DNA of 64,000 nt, from contig NZ_QGGV01000001.1 of the NCBI RefSeq assembly GCF_003148765.1, positions 490,001 to 554,000 on the forward strand, given 5' to 3'. A program made the translations under genes and the position numbers. This DNA comes from Silicimonas algicola (GTDB lineage: Bacteria; Pseudomonadota; Alphaproteobacteria; Rhodobacterales; Rhodobacteraceae). This document shows, one piece after another, positions 63,546 through 64,000 of the stretch (its first letter is position 1; every line of letters starts with the position of its first letter). The notes beneath the pieces are model-generated. The model saw nothing but the letters and a program-made list of their open reading frames with translations. It had not been told where the DNA came from and made no database searches.

Positions 63546-64000
63546 TCAGGCGAAGGGGTTGGTCTCGTAGAGCACGTCGGTCAGGAACAGGCCGTCGGGT
63601 GGCGCGACCGGACCGCAGGCGGCACGGTCGCGGGCATCGAGCGCGTCCTTGACGCGGTCGGGCGTCCAGGTGCCGGCGCCGACCCGTTCGAGTGTTCCCA
63701 CGATGGACCGGACCTGGTTGTGGAGAAACGACCGCGCACGGAGGCGGATCTCGACGATCGTGCCGGCCTCGGCGGGGCGGGTAGAGATGGCGATTTCGTC
63801 CAGCGTCTTCACCGGGCTCCTGGCCTGGCACATGGTCGACCGGAAGGTGGTGAAGTCGTGGTTGCCCACCAAATACGCCGCGCCCTCGCGCATGGCGGCG
63901 ATGTCGAGGTCGCGCCGGATGCGCCAGGCCTGGCCCTGATCGAAGACGAGAGGCGCGCGGCGCAGGGCGATGCGGTAGAGGTAGCGCCGTTCAACGGCCG
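63546..64000 (-). CDS. truA: tRNA pseudouridine(38-40) synthase, 3' part
   Basis: Isomerises uridines 38-40 in the tRNA anticodon stem. The visible 150 or so C-terminal residues contain [57 protein letters not shown] and [16 protein letters not shown], all TruA hallmarks. The N-terminus, including the catalytic Asp region, lies beyond the window end. The end at ETNPFA is normal. Confidence 0.94.
   Translation of the reverse strand, partial: AVERRYLYRIALRRAPLVFDQGQAWRIRRDLDIAAMREGAAYLVGNHDFTTFRSTMCQARSPVKTLDEIAISTRPAEAGTIVEIRLRARSFLHNQVRSIVGTLERVGAGTWTPDRVKDALDARDRAACGPVAPPDGLFLTDVLYETNPFA

Overview
The window is chromosomal DNA of a high-GC alphaproteobacterium. Gene content and order point to the order Rhodobacterales (Rhodobacteraceae): irr divergent from fabA and fabB, mraZ-rsmH-ftsL-ftsI-murEF-mraY-murD, ruvCAB, tolQRAB-pal-cpoB-tilS-ftsH, DUF1127 and DUF4287 proteins, a long acidic tail on L9, and a CP4-like EPSP synthase. 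I see no phage block, plasmid functions, rRNA, tRNA or CRISPR. Most of the window is ordinary core genome, densely packed with many ATGA stop/start overlaps.

Layout. 1-3.7 kb: fabB (cut by the window edge) and fabA, with a lower-GC gene between them that resembles a polymorphic-toxin immunity protein; then irr, a metallo-beta-lactamase-fold hydrolase and an SRAP/HMCES-type peptidase. 3.8-5.2 kb: the rpsF-rpsR-rplI operon with a promoter, a structured leader and a terminator. 5.3-11.4 kb: a membrane protein, a BCCT osmolyte transporter, a site-2 protease homologue, a class V PLP enzyme and a photolyase. 11.4-21.5 kb: a UpsM-like RNA region leading into the division and cell-wall cluster, which breaks after murD. 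21.5-28.6 kb: fsa, priA, a secreted protein, an MFS transporter, msrA, prmA and small proteins. 28.9-41.8 kb: ruvCAB, a TIGR02466 protein, ybgC, the Tol-Pal operon, tilS and ftsH. 41.9-55.4 kb: MOSC, folD, a 24-residue membrane peptide, a frameshifted thioesterase, pdeM, trmB, aroA, GFA proteins, an acyl-CoA synthetase, ogt, an ArsR-SRPBCC module and ileS. 55.4-57.2 kb: a complete IS1595-family element carrying a low-GC passenger gene. 57.2-64 kb: a VIT-family transporter, hemF, a LytR_C-domain protein, a short-chain dehydrogenase that lacks its active-site segment, a HupE/DUF4198 divergent pair with overlapping start codons, and the 3' part of truA.

How genes work together. FabA and FabB make unsaturated fatty acids. 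MraZ to MurD build and control septal peptidoglycan. RuvABC processes Holliday junctions. TolQRAB-Pal-CpoB with YbgC couples outer-membrane constriction to division. HupE and the DUF4198 protein probably handle a transition metal.

The least routine material is the passenger-carrying IS1595 element, the mraZ-upstream RNA, the rpsF leader, the ArsR operator inside its own promoter, the 24-residue membrane peptide, and three damaged or oddly started genes (thioesterase frameshift, SDR active-site deletion, GFA gene with only an ACG start available). I found no clearly new multi-gene defence or biosynthetic system.
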